This document shows positions 32,249 through 45,227 of a DNA stretch of 64,000 nt, one piece after another. Below the pieces are notes generated by a model, which worked only from the letters and a program-made list of their open reading frames with translations, did not search any database and was not told the origin of the DNA. The stretch lies in assembly GCA_907165135.1 (NCBI GenBank), contig OU015567.1, positions 1,927,001-1,991,000 of the forward strand, in the 5' to 3' direction. A program made the translations under genes and the position numbers. Numbering within the stretch: the first letter of the stretch is position 1; the number at the start of each line of letters is the position of its first letter. This DNA is from Oikopleura dioica. Lineage: Eukaryota > Chordata > Appendicularia > Copelata > Oikopleuridae.

Positions 32249-34217
32249 CTGAAAAATACCATTGACAATTTTTTTTCTAAAAAGCACGAGTTCATGCAAA
32301 AGGCATCAATTATGCATTTTAACGAAAGAGAGACGCTAGAACAAGAAAATTCTAAAAGACAAGACGTTTGCAACATTTCTGCGTTCATCATAATTACCAG
32401 CTGAGATTTTTCTTTTTCACGAATGCTGGCTAATTTGAGTTCGAGTTTTTAGATGGAGAGAAATTATCATAAAAATGATCTTCTAGGTCGAATTCCGATC
32501 GTTTTTAAATTAAAAATCATAAGAGAGACCAATCAGAATTCAGCCGGTTCGCCAATAAGATTTTAGAAAAAAAAATATTGCAAAAAATATTGATTTTTTT
32601 TTCAAAAAATGTTTTTTTCAATTTTGTTTTTGAAGCGCATTAGAAATTTTCAAAATCTAGACTTGTCGAAGAAAAAAAATTGAATCGGTAAATCCCTCGC
32701 GCTAGTAAAATCAGCATCCGACACGTACGTTAGAATGTTCATGCGCGCTTGTCAAAGTGAGAGTATCTACATCGAGATTTGCGTACGATGCATCTTTAAT
32801 CGTCTTTAATTTTATACAGTTCTTACCTAAACACTGCCTGGAAGCAGGCGGTTAGTCCAGTTCCAAACGAGAATTTCCACAAATTTCCACTGCCGCCATA
32901 AAGTTCAAAGAGCTTAAAAAGAGTTCAAAAAAGAAGGATTTTGTCAAAAAAGCAGAAAATACCGAACAATAAGGAACACCCGCAAAAGACGTGCTGAGTA
33001 TTTTTTTGAATAAAACTTGTGGGGAGAACAAAATTACAGAAATATACAAAAGAATTTTTTAAATAAAAAGTCTGCGAGTGAACAACTGTTGAACTTTTCT
33101 TTAGGGCTCTGCCTATCATAAATTTAAACTTTTCTTTTGCTTTGTTTTTGATGGCTTTCTTGAATTTTGTGGTATGATGATCATTGAAATCATGTTTGGC
33201 GGTCGGGAAATTCGGATAATGACACCTTGAGCTAGTTCAAAAAGGTCCCTGTTTCTTTTCCCCAATAAATGACCGCTTGGAACATCGACCTGTATGCCCT
33301 TTTCAGATGGAATAAACAGGGAGAAATTGGAAAGTCCCTTCTCGAGAACCCTCTTCTTCTTCCTTTTTCAATATTATTTATCAGCCAAAACCTAAGAGGA
33401 ACTCCAAGGATGACGCAATTTAGAAATCCACGAGTGTTGTCGGCTGCCATTTGAAACAACACTCGTTTGAAGCGCGAGTTTCCTTGGCAATTAATTTCCC
33501 ACCCGCTCGGCCAAATAATTATACACCCTCTCTTATCTAAAAAAAATTTTTCTTCTCAAAAAGTGTTCTAAAATGAGCGATGATACTCGAACAGCGGCGA
33601 GATAGAGAACCGTATTTGAGGTTAACGGTGTTACATTTTGAGGTTCAAAGTTAGATCAAAGTCACGTGGGTTCTTGAAATTGAAGACATCCGAAAATGTA
33701 CTGTTGAATTTGAAGAAACCGGATTTCAGGGGAAAAGTACCCTCCCGCAATTTGCTCCGTTGCGTCATGAAATAATTCCCATTCTGCTGGGAAATACCCT
33801 TCCATTCCATTCCTACACGGTTTAACGCATTCGCTCTATGATGCGCCGCATTCTTGCGACAAAGTTCCAGAATTAAGCTCGTTTTCAAGCTCCAAGACGT
33901 GTCCCGCCACGTTAAAAAACATATGACACAATAATAATAAACTCAGGGTTTTCAAAGAGAGCTATGAAAATCAAGCTCTTTTTTAAATATATTTTTTTCT
34001 TCAAAAATCATTCATGATGATTTTTCAAGACTTGGAGACTCTAATTATACATCGAAAATTTGACATATTGAAGGATATTATCTAATATTTGATTTATTGA
34101 TAGCTTGAAGTATCTTGAGAACATCTCTTCAAATAGCATTTGAGGATGATTTTAACTGGCTTGCTTAAAAATTTGACTTCGAGCTATAAGTCAAAGCCTT
34201 TAATTAGCTCTAGAATA
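32249..34217. other. Gene-poor stretch
   Basis: Start of a roughly 13-kb region with no gene I can support. Frames at 32852-33049, 33232-33462 (both strands) and 33631-33888 are open but uninformative. Confidence 0.4.
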
Positions 34218-34624
34218 CAGTTTTTTTCCTCTTTTGTGGACCCCCATTTTGTGGACATTTTCTTCATTATAAGGGGTTTTCGAGGGACACTTTTGCAAGG
34301 ATAATATTTCCCTTTTGTGGACATTTGTCCAGCCGAGAAAATTTAAGAGGAAGAAACAGGGTGTTATTTTTCTAAAATTTGGATGATTTTCAATTTTTTG
34401 GATGAAATCAATGGACTATAGAGTTTAACTGACCAAAAATGGTAAAAGAGGCGAAAATAAGGTGTTTCCTAGATAAAATTTGCCATTTTTCGAAGAAAAA
34501 TTTAACGAAGAAAAAATTTTAAGGCCCTACGGCGGGACATTTTTTTGAAGACTCTTGCCCACTTTTGTGGACAGTTTTATAAAAATTTGGGACAAAAAAT
34601 GTCCACAAAAGAGGAAAATAACTG
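34218..34624. mobile_element. Tc1/mariner-type MITE
   Basis: 407 bp flanked by TA on both sides (34216-34217, 34625-34626). The inverted ends are CAGTTTTTTTCCTCTTTTGT and CAGTTATTTTCCTCTTTTGT (read inward), continuing into GTGGAC. TTTTGTGGACA occurs repeatedly inside. No transposase frame. The TA duplication and CAGT-type ends fit the Tc1/mariner superfamily. Confidence 0.8.
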
Positions 34625-34626
34625 TA

Positions 34627-35700
34627 CTAATAAACGAGCGCTTATTCTCAAAGAAAAGAGTAAAAACGGTTAAATATAATGGATAATCCGTCAAACATTT
34701 ACAAATTTATCATCTTTGCTAGAGAAGAAATTGTCTGAAGAATGTATATTTTAGGGATTTTCTACTTACTTATTGAATCGTTTCTAGTGAAAAAACGGTC
34801 ATTGAATTGAAAAAAGAAGGTCATTGATTGAAGAAGGAAGAATTTTTGGACGAAAATGGACCCTTTGGAATGTTTCGGTATTTTGTGCATTTTTGACGCG
34901 AGCGATTTGACCATCGACGATGTTTTCACAAAGTGGGTCTTGGTCGTGGGCCTTGATCCTTACCTTATGTGGTGGTATGCGGCGGCGCATTGCACAAGAA
35001 GTACCAAAACGCGTAAAAAATTACGCGCGCCAAGCTACATTTTTCATTTTTGGATCAATCGTTACCTAAAAAGATAAAGTCAGAAAAGATTTGAAATTAT
35101 TTTGAAATCGAATATTCATGATTCGCGTAATCCATCGCCAGGAAAACACCTGTATCTCTCCAAACAAACAAGTAAATCCGCCGTCAAACTGTAACAAGCT
35201 AAAATCCCCCTGTATCAGTTTCCGATAAAGCGTGAATCTCAGTCCCTTCCCCTCATCCTTCCAATCCGCTTTGACTATTTCTGGGTACTTGTTATCATGA
35301 CTTGGGTGCTCAGAGATATTTCGGCTTAGCCTTTTTGATTTCTGTTTTGACGCAACTCAGTTTTTCGGAGTGGTCAGTTTCTGACGCACTTGAAAAATAG
35401 TGTTAGAAAATTAAAAAAGAGGAGAGCCGTTTTGGAAATTTTGAATTTTGTTTTTTCAGTTCACGGCTAAATAAAATACCGTAATGCGTGTCTATTTGGT
35501 AAAAATGGGAAAAGAGGTCCTCAAGCAAAAAAGTCCTCCGGAGTCCTCCGAGATCACGTCGTTAAAATATTTCGTAAAAATGTTTACTATAAACTTTGGT
35601 CTTCCAGCAAAAAGAATCTTCCAGTAGAGGAGTCCTCCAAAAAAAAGGATCCTCGATGGTCATGTGTTCAAAATTTTTAACAAATATTTATTATAATAAA
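34627..35700. other. Gene-poor stretch
   Basis: Open frames at 34799-34990 (minus) and 34856-35077 (plus) overlap each other and cannot both be real; neither has splice support. Confidence 0.4.
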
Positions 35701-35797
35701 TCGAGAAGCCGTTTGCGGCTTCGAGCTTGAACGATTAAAAGCCGCGCGAGGCGAGGCTTCTTTTTTGATAGCTCGAAGCCGCAAGCGGCTTCTCGAT
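35701..35797. repeat. GCCGC foldback element, copy 2
   Basis: Arms TCGAGAAGCCGTTTGCGGCT and its inverted partner GCTCGAAGCCGCAAGCGGCT...CTCGA enclose a short core with AAAGCCGCGCGAGGCGAGGC. Same family as 4888-4980. Confidence 0.8.
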
Positions 35798-38700
35798 TAA
35801 CGTTAATTTTTGAGAGCGAGATCTTAAATTCTGGAGCGATCAACTAAATAGTGATTCGCGTTCTATCTCTTTCGATAAATTTGATTTGTCCGAGCTGCCC
35901 AGATGCCAGGATTAGCCGTGATGAAACCGAGCAAGGGTTGATCGCATCTCACGGAGTGCGAATTCAAGTACGTGGGAAAAACGCTGCTAATCTGTTGTAC
36001 GTATACGGACGCGTATTCTTAATCCGCTGACGTTCAACGAGACTGTCTTAGAGTCCATTTTTTAATTTGCGATAAGGAGCTGGAGGGGAAGGAAAGGGAG
36101 GCTTGAGTGGATAGTTTTAAGCCGATTAGGGGGCGAGATTGATTCGCTAGAAAATTCAATTTATTAGAGGATGAAAATTTCTGATACTGATAAATAAGGG
36201 TATAATCAGGCTTAGCGCTGTATCTTCGGATAAATAACCCTGTGTAGAAACCTGAGTCAGGGTCCTGAAAGAGCTGTAATGAAAGGCCTTTTTATTGAAC
36301 AAGGCCTTGGTTGTTTTTTCAACCAAAAACGTCATGTCTGAAAAAATCCGATTTGTGCTAATTCCAAAACTGCGTCATGTGACACCAACTTCAAATCTCA
36401 GAAATCCACTTTCATCCCAAGCTTGCGTATTAGACAACTACGTATCCACAGCTGGGTTCAGTGACTCACCCAGACGAGCGAAAAATTGAGTCACGTGAAA
36501 ACTCGGATTTTGAATTTTTGAAAAGTGAAATTATGAATATGGACCGGAACATGATGAGGCGGTATTTGGACGGTATCGCCTAAGTGCGCGTGACAAGGCA
36601 AAGGGAACACGTGACAGGACGCAAGATTTCAAGTTTTATTAAATTTAAGCTTTCTTATCTAAAAACACGGTCTTTCAATTTCTGTTCTTAAATTATCGAA
36701 AAGAAAGAAACGTGGCGGAGAGGAAGATTTAGCGGGACTCACCCCGGATGACCTAAAAAATGACCTCTGACGCGAGTGGATACCGTTTTTCGGAAGTAGA
36801 TTTCAGATTTCAAAATTTAAAATTCATTATCAAAGTCGAATTTTTACAGTTTTGGCAAAACTGAAGAAAAGGAAGTGCATTTTTGGAAGACCAATAAGAA
36901 AGCTGTATTCGGCCTTCCAGCCAATTAAAACCCAGATCCATAAAATCACTTACTTTTCTTGGTTTTGCCCCCCTTTTTGCTGTATTTACCTGGAGGTTAG
37001 CATTTGCCATGTGATTCTTCTATTTTACCTTGTTATTTTCAATATCTCCTTGTTTTCCGCCTTTCTGAAAGAGAGAAGTTAGAAATCATTTTTGTTGATC
37101 AAAATTATTTTGAAGAAAAAAATCATGTTCAAAAAAACCAAAATCCAATCTTCTTAAAACAGCAAAAATATGTCTACTGGCCTAACCCTCCTTCGTAATG
37201 GACATTTTTACGCGGCTGATTAGACAAACTTTTTTAAACACCATTTTTTTCGCCAATTTCTCGAGCAGTTTTTTATCATCACGATCAGGATTGAAATCAA
37301 AAAACCTTTGTTTATCCGTTGTTGGAGGGAGACTTAATGTTATTGCATTGGTTTATCTGCAGCTTTTCCTGCGCAACGTGGACACCTTCGAAAATAAATC
37401 GAGGCAAAATAGATCGGAAACAAAAAATAAGCTTTTGTTTGATAAACGCAATTTTCTCTTGCTCAAACAAAATTTATAAATTAAAGTGAAACCATTATAA
37501 TGGAAGTAACGAAGGTGCCCTTTTTGACCATGTTTCTGTGCCTTATTTTTAGGGGAAGAATCAAATAAATCATCAAATCAAATCAGTCAATATTAAATAT
37601 TAATAAACATTCCAACTCGGAAAAGCCCCGCCTTCCAAATCAAAAATATCAAATTTTATCATGTAATTTATTCACGTTTCTTTACACGTCTTGACTGGGT
37701 CCAGACTTTGCTCTTGAAATAAATGCAATTCTGAATTTCTGTCAGTTCGTGTTTACAAAAAAACAAGACTCAAAACGTGAAAAAAATGTCAATCTTACTA
37801 AGTAATATTTCGGAGACCATAAACAGCCAAAATTTTATTTTGGTAAATAAATTCTAGAGCTCAAGATCGCTGAAAACAAAATTATTTCGCTCTTCTTTCT
37901 TTCGCTCATCAATAGTTTCACAAAATTATTCTTCTATCGATAATTCTAAAATGCACTTTTCTAGTCTAAGTACTTATGAGTTATTATCTAATTAGCGCGA
38001 AATTATTGACTTACCGCAAGAGAACTGACCGCAACTTTGCGAAGCCTAATTTCTACCAAGACAAAAAATCTTCCCCAACGTGGGTCAGCTTATCCCCCAT
38101 TTTAAGCGCTAGAACTGACTTTCAAAACAGAAAAATCCCAAGAAAAACAACAAAAAGAAAACCCGAAATCTTCAAATTTTTCGACAGAATAAATCGGTCT
38201 TCTTTTTTGAGATTTCCACGAAAGAAATCGGCGGCTTTAGCAAAAGCAGCTGTGGAAACATCTGAGCTAATCTTTTGGCTAATCCATTCTGAGCCGGAAA
38301 CTGAAAGGTCGAAGCTCTCTTGGTGATAACCACTTTGGTTGTTTAGGCTTGGCAACGCGGCACTGCCTTTTGAGTTTTGCTTATTTTTCAAGGCAAATCC
38401 GATTCAAGGGCTTTTTGAACGATTTCTCGAGGAGGGATGATGTCATCAGTTTCTTCATCGAATTAACGAAGAAATTTAAGAAATTTTTTAATAAAAATAT
38501 TTTTTAAAAAATAACTTGTTAAAAATATAGCAGAAAAGAAAGCATCGGAAATCGTGCTCCATCAAAAAGAGCTGAGTATAATTTTCCGACTCAAAAAAGC
38601 AAGTCGTCAATCATGATTCTAGATTTCCGCGCCAAGCCCTTACACCTGTCTCCGGTCGGGCATCCGGGCGAGTTCAAAAAAGGGAGTTGCATAAAATGTC

Positions 38701-40587
38701 AAAAAAATATTCCGACAGGAAACATACATACTAGACAAAGAAGAGCTTCAAAGATCGGATTCTGAAAAAATAACATGAGAAAGTTGAATGTTGACCCGGC
38801 GGCGACTTCCGCTCATCTAAAATTTTCTTCAGCCGTCGTCTTAGAAAACTCAAATTTCAAATATTCAGAAATCATGACAAGAAAGAAGGAAGGGTCATCA
38901 AACAAACATACGTAAGAAAAATGTTCAAAAATGAAAGATTTCAGTAAAAAGAGACTTCTTCTCATACAGAGGAAGTCTTCTAGCAGGCGGGGTCCTCCGC
39001 TCTGCATGAAAAAACGAAATACCCTCACACGGTGTCGCTTATTCGAGCTTTTGTTCAGGGCAAACCCCTTCTTTGATCGGTATGTAATATTAAAGATAAT
39101 ACTGAAAAAAGGCTGTGAGAATTTTTGTTCAAAAATTATCAGATCGTCATTCCGCAAGATAAAAAGCCAAAGAATAACGGACGTGTTTCATTGCTCCAAA
39201 AATGTCTTTCTGACCAAAAACACGCCCGAGTTACAACTTTCTTACTCGTCATTTATACGTGCAGAGCTCATCCCTTTCCTTTGTTTAAAAACTCGAAACT
39301 CAATTTTATTTTATTTAACTTCAAAGAAGGTGTTAATACGACTCTTTCGCGTCGTTTTTGCGGTATCGATAGTGACACCCTTAAAAAACTCTCAACCGCG
39401 ATTACGTATGACTTTATTTGGCGACACCTGTTTCGCGGTCGCTTGAAAACAAATGCTTTCGAATTTGAAGAAGAGCCGCTTCCTAAAATGGCCAAATCCG
39501 ACCGATGTTTGAAGCTTGTGGCGAATTATTCAATCGATAGACTTTTGGAGATTTGAGGCGAGTTTTTCAGAATTGCCAATCAAAATTCAGAGTTTGCAAA
39601 AAACGTGAAGCAATTTTCGACTCAAAAAAGAACTCTTTAGAAACATTCTTCAAAATCTTAAAATTTTTAAATTATCCCCTAATCTCCCCCGATGCCCTTA
39701 TTTGTTCCCTGCTCCCACCTTATATAACCACCCTTAATCCATCAAGACTTGGACCAGGCTCATCATCTCCTCAAAGTTCTCGACCTGCTCTATTATGACC
39801 GCGCTGTTTTGCTCGTTAGGGCCCTCCCCTCTTTGTAATTACAGTTCTCAAGAAATAAAATTTCGAGTGCGGAAAGAAGAGGAATGAATATTCAAAAACC
39901 AAGATTTGGAACATGACAGATTCAAGTAAAAAACATCGCTTATCGATGAATATCTAGTGAAAGACAGCTCAGATGATAAGTCAAGTCAAGGGCGCTGTTC
40001 TTTGAATTTTAAGGGTACCCCCGTGGATTTATGGAAAGATTGATCTGGTTTAAGATTGATAAAAATTGATGAATTATTTTATCGGAGAACTTTTTTTCAA
40101 GAAAATTTTCTAGAGATGAAGAAACGATCTTTTTTTCCAAGAAAATTTATCAACGCAAGTGTTTACCGATCCCGTCTCTTTTGGTAATTTTCTCTTCTCA
40201 CAGGTTGCGGACTGATTCGATTTACGCGCACCTTTTGCTCTCCCGTAATTAGGTATCCACCGCCTGGCCGGTCCCTTATTCTCTGTTGAACTGTTTTCTT
40301 CTTTTTAGCAAAACGAGATTAGCACGTTGATCAGCAACATGTTTTGAGTATAAGTGGCATCAACAATCTGCTGATACAATCAGTACAAATTTAAGCAGGG
40401 TCGGCCTCTTATCATATTTTCTGTCCACGGCCGCGGATTGATCCAATTTTCAAAAACAAAATATTTCCAGTGAACGTAAAATGAAACCGGCGCTCCTTAT
40501 CGCCATTTTTTGGGAATTCAATTGTGTCGGATTTTGAATATTCGTCTTTTTTCTTCGAAGACCCTTTGTTTGGATTTCCACAGAAGA
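35798..40587. other. Gene-poor stretch
   Basis: About 4.8 kb with scattered E-box-like CACGTG sites (near 36490 and 36610). The frame at 38931-39446 and an overlapping frame at 39125-39556 (FEFEEEPLPKMAKSDRCLKL) are the longest; the second has the better composition but no known motif. No gene is called. Confidence 0.4.
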
Positions 40588-40862
40588 CCGAGAAGCCGCT
40601 TGCGGCTTCGAGCCAAAAACCCGGAGCCGCGCTTAGCGCGGCTTTTCCTGTACTTAATTCAATGATTAAATGATCATTCAAAAAATAACAGAAAAAGCCG
40701 CGCAAAGCGCGGCTACGCATTTTTCGACTCGAAGCCGCAAGCGGCTTCTCGATCTCCGGTGAAAATAAATGAAAAGGGTTTTCGATGAGAAAATTGGAGA
40801 TCCTAAGAGGCGATAAGGAGTGTTAGATATTTTTCGACTCGAAACCGCAAGCGGCTTCTCGC
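40588..40862. repeat. GCCGC foldback element, copy 3 plus a half copy
   Basis: The full element at 40589-40753 has outer arms CGAGAAGCCGCTTGCGGCTT and its inverse, and two inner hairpins (AGCCGCGCTTAGCGCGGCT at 40625 and AGCCGCGCAAAGCGCGGCT at 40696). A single arm (CTCGAAACCGCAAGCGGCTT) recurs at 40836-40860. Confidence 0.8.
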
Positions 40863-42157
40863 TAAGGACATCGAAAATGTTGAATCTGAGGATAAGCAGA
40901 AGGGATGAGCATTTTTTGAAGTCGTAAACGTGTAGTGGCTATTTCCTGGTTGCGATAAAACGCGATCGTGTATCGCCTCGCATGTGTCACTTTTCGCATT
41001 GGTCGGGGTATACATGTACGAAAAGTGGTGTAGAAACACACGTTTTCGGTTTGAGTCCGATTTCGCAACAGGTGCGGCAATAGGGCTACTCCGATTACTT
41101 TCGCTTGCTCAGCTGGGCGTATTAAGCCGCGAGATTCACTTTTCATGCGGATTATTGAAAATCATGGTTCATTGCTAGTATTTTCACTTAATTTTTTTCA
41201 ATGCCTCTAGAAAGCCTCTAAAAAGCCCTTAATTAGACTAACACATGTATGTATCTCACAGCTTTCTGTTCCACGTGTCGTAAACTAACACCTCGTAAGC
41301 ACTGGTAATCTTTTTGGGGTCATGAGCGGCTGGCAATTACTCTGCACCAAATTGCGTCTAAACTATTTTGAGTAGTTTCGTAAGCTTTTTCCTAATTTGC
41401 TGTTATGAAATTTGTTAAACGAAATTTTTTTTTTGCAAAAAGCGTTTTTGAACGTCTTTGGCAGAAAATGTCATTTTTCGCTTCTCAGAAGTCGAAAAAT
41501 ATTCATCAGAAAATTTGGCAAAGCAAAAAGGTCAGAACTCAAGAGTTACGTAAATTGCGAATGAATGGAGCCAGCCAGATAATCGATCTTCCATGGACAT
41601 GGGCTCACATTGTCGCCTCAAAAGCCGGATAAGGGTTGACATTTTTAAGAGGATTGAAATCACTTTTTCTTTGCTTATCTTTTTCTCAGAAGTTGACGCG
41701 GTTTTTTTACAAATTGAAAAAAAAAGAAAATTTTTCAAATAAAAAACTGTAATCTCATCATTTTCGTCCGAGGCCCTCGACGTGTTAGCGGGTTAAAAAT
41801 CAGGTTTTTCTTTCTGATCAAAAAGCCGAGCCCCCTTTCATCCTTTTAGCATAATCAAGATGCAAGGCGACTCGTCAAGAGGCGGCTTTTACGCCAAAGT
41901 ACAGCTTTCTTCTCTCTCAAATTGAGCACCTTGAAATTGATGACCACTACTCTCACGGGCGGCCAGGGAGGAGCTCCAAGGTGCTCGCGAGTTACTAATG
42001 GAACTCGCCGGCGTCACTTTATGACGCGAAAATCACCACTCACTGTGATCACACGCGGCACAGGAGCAAACACGAGTTTTTTCGTTAATGAGAAAAAACT
42101 CGCACGGGAATTTTAAATTCAGACTTTTATCACACTTAAAAGATCTTTATCGAAAAG
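40863..42157. other. Gene-poor stretch
   Basis: No supported gene. Short frames on both strands near 40803-41178 overlap and contradict each other. Confidence 0.4.
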
Positions 42158-42361
42158 TAGCGGCTTTTTTAAACAGAAAGCCGCGAAGCGGCTTTTCAAA
42201 ATTATTATTCAAGTCTAATTTCAAGTTGTTGCGAAGCCGCTTCGCGGCTTCGTTTTCAAAAAAGCCGCTCCGCGGCTTTTTCATTGATGATTTTAAGGGT
42301 ACCACCTTCGATTTCCCAAATTTTTCGGTGATTTGGGAAATCGAAGGTATACCCTTAAGAA
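42158..42361. repeat. GCCGC hairpins followed by a TTAAGGGT hairpin
   Basis: 42158-42280 contains AAGCCGCGAAGCGGCTT, GAAGCCGCTTCGCGGCTTC and AAGCCGCTCCGCGGCTT hairpins. Immediately after, 42291-42356 is a near-perfect hairpin with arms of about 28 bp that starts TTAAGGGTACC and ends TACCCTTAA, with CTTCGATTTCCCAAAT inside each arm. It looks like a small palindromic element bounded by TTAA. Confidence 0.7.
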
Positions 42362-45227
42362 ATGGAATTCTTAAAAATTTCAATCTTGTCCACCTTTTAA
42401 ATTAAGAATAAAACACATCATGATTATTGTTGAGCAGTTAGGTTGTAAGTACTTTGTTTTGAAACTCTCGGTGATGATGGAAAAATGTCAAGCCGCCGCA
42501 AAAAGAATAGAAAAAAAGCCACGGCGAATTTAAGCTCAAAGTGAATCCTCCGCGGGAGATGAGCTGTGTTGCGATAGGCAACATGCTAAAATCACGTGTC
42601 GGCCTCCTTTTTTTCTCTCATTAATAAACACTAACATTCTAAATTGCGGGGTTTTATGCTCCGCGTACATATGAAAAACCAGCGAGTTCTTAGATTCTAA
42701 GCAGTTACTCTTCGGCGATTTGAACGAATTAGAGCTTATTGAAAGCGGCTTAGAATGCATGAGAAGTCGTTAAGTTCACACTTGGGCGTTTTGGGTTTCA
42801 TAATAATAGCGCGGCGAAATTTAAGCCAAGAGTTTCCAGCTTCTTTTGTCGATTCTAGCGCCCTGGAAATTAGGTTCAAAGAAGAGGCAAAAATGAGAAG
42901 ACGCCCTTATTTTTTGATCTTCATCTTTTTGAACACAGCTCATTATCAGTTCGACTTTTCGCTAGAAAGCTCTATTTGTGCCAAATATCCTTATCTCTCC
43001 AAGAAAAAGGGAGTGGTGACTGGTCCGCCTGTATAAGCTCATCAATACAAAAGCCCCGAAAACCCTCAAAAAGAATGAGGGCAGTTGAGTTTTCCTTTGA
43101 ATTTGATTTCTATTATAATGGAAAACAGGCGCTTTTGATTGTGTTTTTAAAATGTGAAGTATTTGAGCCAGGTTTTCAAGAGATTTTTGCGGCTTTGAAA
43201 ACATGTTTTCTCATGATTCTGATCTCAATGATCTGATTAAGAGTCGTCAGTAATTACTGTTATGAAAAAAATTACAACCGTCTTGAGGAAGAATATTTTG
43301 AAAATTTGGCTTTGAAATGAACCGTTTTTTGAATTTTCCTTATTTTTTTTCTCTTACCTGTTTTAATTAAACAGAGAGCAGCAGATATGATCGTCCTTAA
43401 GGATGTGCGTGAGATAAGAGAGGGACAAATTGCGGTTACCTGTGGTTCTTTTGCGGGTTAGTCGCGATTTCCGCCGAGAAAATAGTAAAAGATCTACTCT
43501 TTATGCTTTAGGAAGTTTGATATTTTGAATGGAGTTTCAAATACAGATTAGAGGCTATTTTGGTTTTGATTTTGAGAAATTTTGATTATCAAATAGGAGA
43601 TGTACACCCTTAATCAAGAAATGAAGCAGCTTATTGAACATATAAAAGGAAACAAATAGTGAAAAGGATGAGACTCATTTGAAGAGTAAACTAAACGGCG
43701 CCGCAAAAATTTGTGCCTCGCGTTAACCCATCAACGCGGGCGCGGGCAATTATGGTCGGATAGTAACCTAGTTGTTATAATAGTGAAGATGACGCGGGCT
43801 GGCTTCTGAAGAGAGAAATTGTAATAGATTGGGTAAATAAAGAAGGGGTTTCTTACCTTCGTTTAGCCAGTTTTTCAGCAGCAGACGAAAATAAATGATA
43901 AGGGGGTTTTCTTAACACTGGGGGAAGAAAATAAATTGTTACAATTTTTCGACTCGAAAATGAACAGTTACTTTTTTATCGAGTTTTTTAGTACAGCAGC
44001 TCACTACAAATGAAAACGATCTTGAAAATGATCTAAGGGGAGACAGACGAAAACCGCACCGACCCGCGACTTGTGAAAATATTATGCCGAGCGTATACGA
44101 ATTTTTATTTTTCTTCAGAAACACGAAGAAGATCAAAAGACTTTTTCTAACGGTTCAAGCGAGAAGTCTCTTAAGTTTTGAGTTTTCACGAAACAACAGA
44201 TCTAGGATTTTGGTTTTGGGGTGGAAATAATTCATTTTTGATTGTTCGAATTCGAACGTATTTACGTTCAGTGAAACTTTCTTTGCTCTTATCATCAAAC
44301 TTCAAACATAAAGTCGATTTTTTCAGAACTTTAATTTTAAGAAAAAACAAATTTCATCCGAAAAAAATCTTTTTATGGTTTACAAAAACACAAAATTTTA
44401 AAGAGAGGCACGAATCGACAAAAAATTGAAACAATCAGAGTTTCGCGAGAATTTTTCCTAAAATCGGAATTGAGTAAAATTTGACAAAAATTTTGGTCAA
44501 AATTGTCGCTTTTTTTATCGCTTCCTCAGAAATTTACCGTTTTTACCAAGAATTATTTCTAGAGAAATACTCATCAAAAAATGTCTCGAAGACCGTTGTT
44601 TCTCGTTTTAAATTTTCATGTTGAGAATCAAACAAAATCTCAATATTTATAACGCGCGAAATATTCCTCTCGGAGCATTGGAAAATGCTCTTCATTCTTT
44701 TTCTAGGGGGACGCAGTGTTGAGAAAATTGCCCCTGATAAAAACCTGAATGTAGATCGCCAAATTGTCCATCTTTCTCTTCCTTCTGGAAATCTTCGCTA
44801 TCTCTACAGCAAAACCACGTTGCGAAAATCTGACCACATGAAAGTTTTTGAGCAGTCTCGGTCATTTTTCGTTGTTTTTTTTCTTTCTTGAGATTCTCGG
44901 TTTTTGAAAAAAAAAGAGCAAAGGAGTCAGAAAATTGTTACTTTTTCTGAAGCAAGCAAGGGTGAAAGAAGTTTCTTGAGAAAATTTTTCGTTTCAGGGA
45001 AGTTTCGAAAACGCGGTAGCGGGGAGCGCGCGCGGTCCGTGATGCGCCTTGGCTTGCGAGCGCCCTCGGAGAATTCTCGCAAAGGAAAATTTAATGGCTT
45101 TTTTTTACTGAAATTTATTAAGGGAGTTTTATATTTTTATTTATTTGGCAGTGCAGAAGCGTTATGAGAACATGTTTTTCGAAATGTTACAGTCATTATC
45201 TTACAGTAAGGCGTTAAGAATAGCTTT
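42362..45227. other. Gene-poor stretch
   Basis: No gene supported. Frames at 42755-43036, 44178-44429, 44685-44891 and 44904-45167 are Lys/Phe-rich AT-biased frames typical of noncoding AT-rich DNA. Confidence 0.4.

Noticed and set aside
34799-35077. Opposed frames (minus 63 aa, plus 73 aa)
   Set aside because: Mutually overlapping and without splice or homology support.
38931-39556. Overlapping frames of 171 and 143 codons
   Set aside because: They overlap in different frames, have Lys/Phe/Ser-rich composition and no motif, leader or splice context; not enough to call a gene.
44685-45167. Consecutive plus-strand frames
   Set aside because: Low-complexity AT-rich frames in different phases with no junctions that join them.
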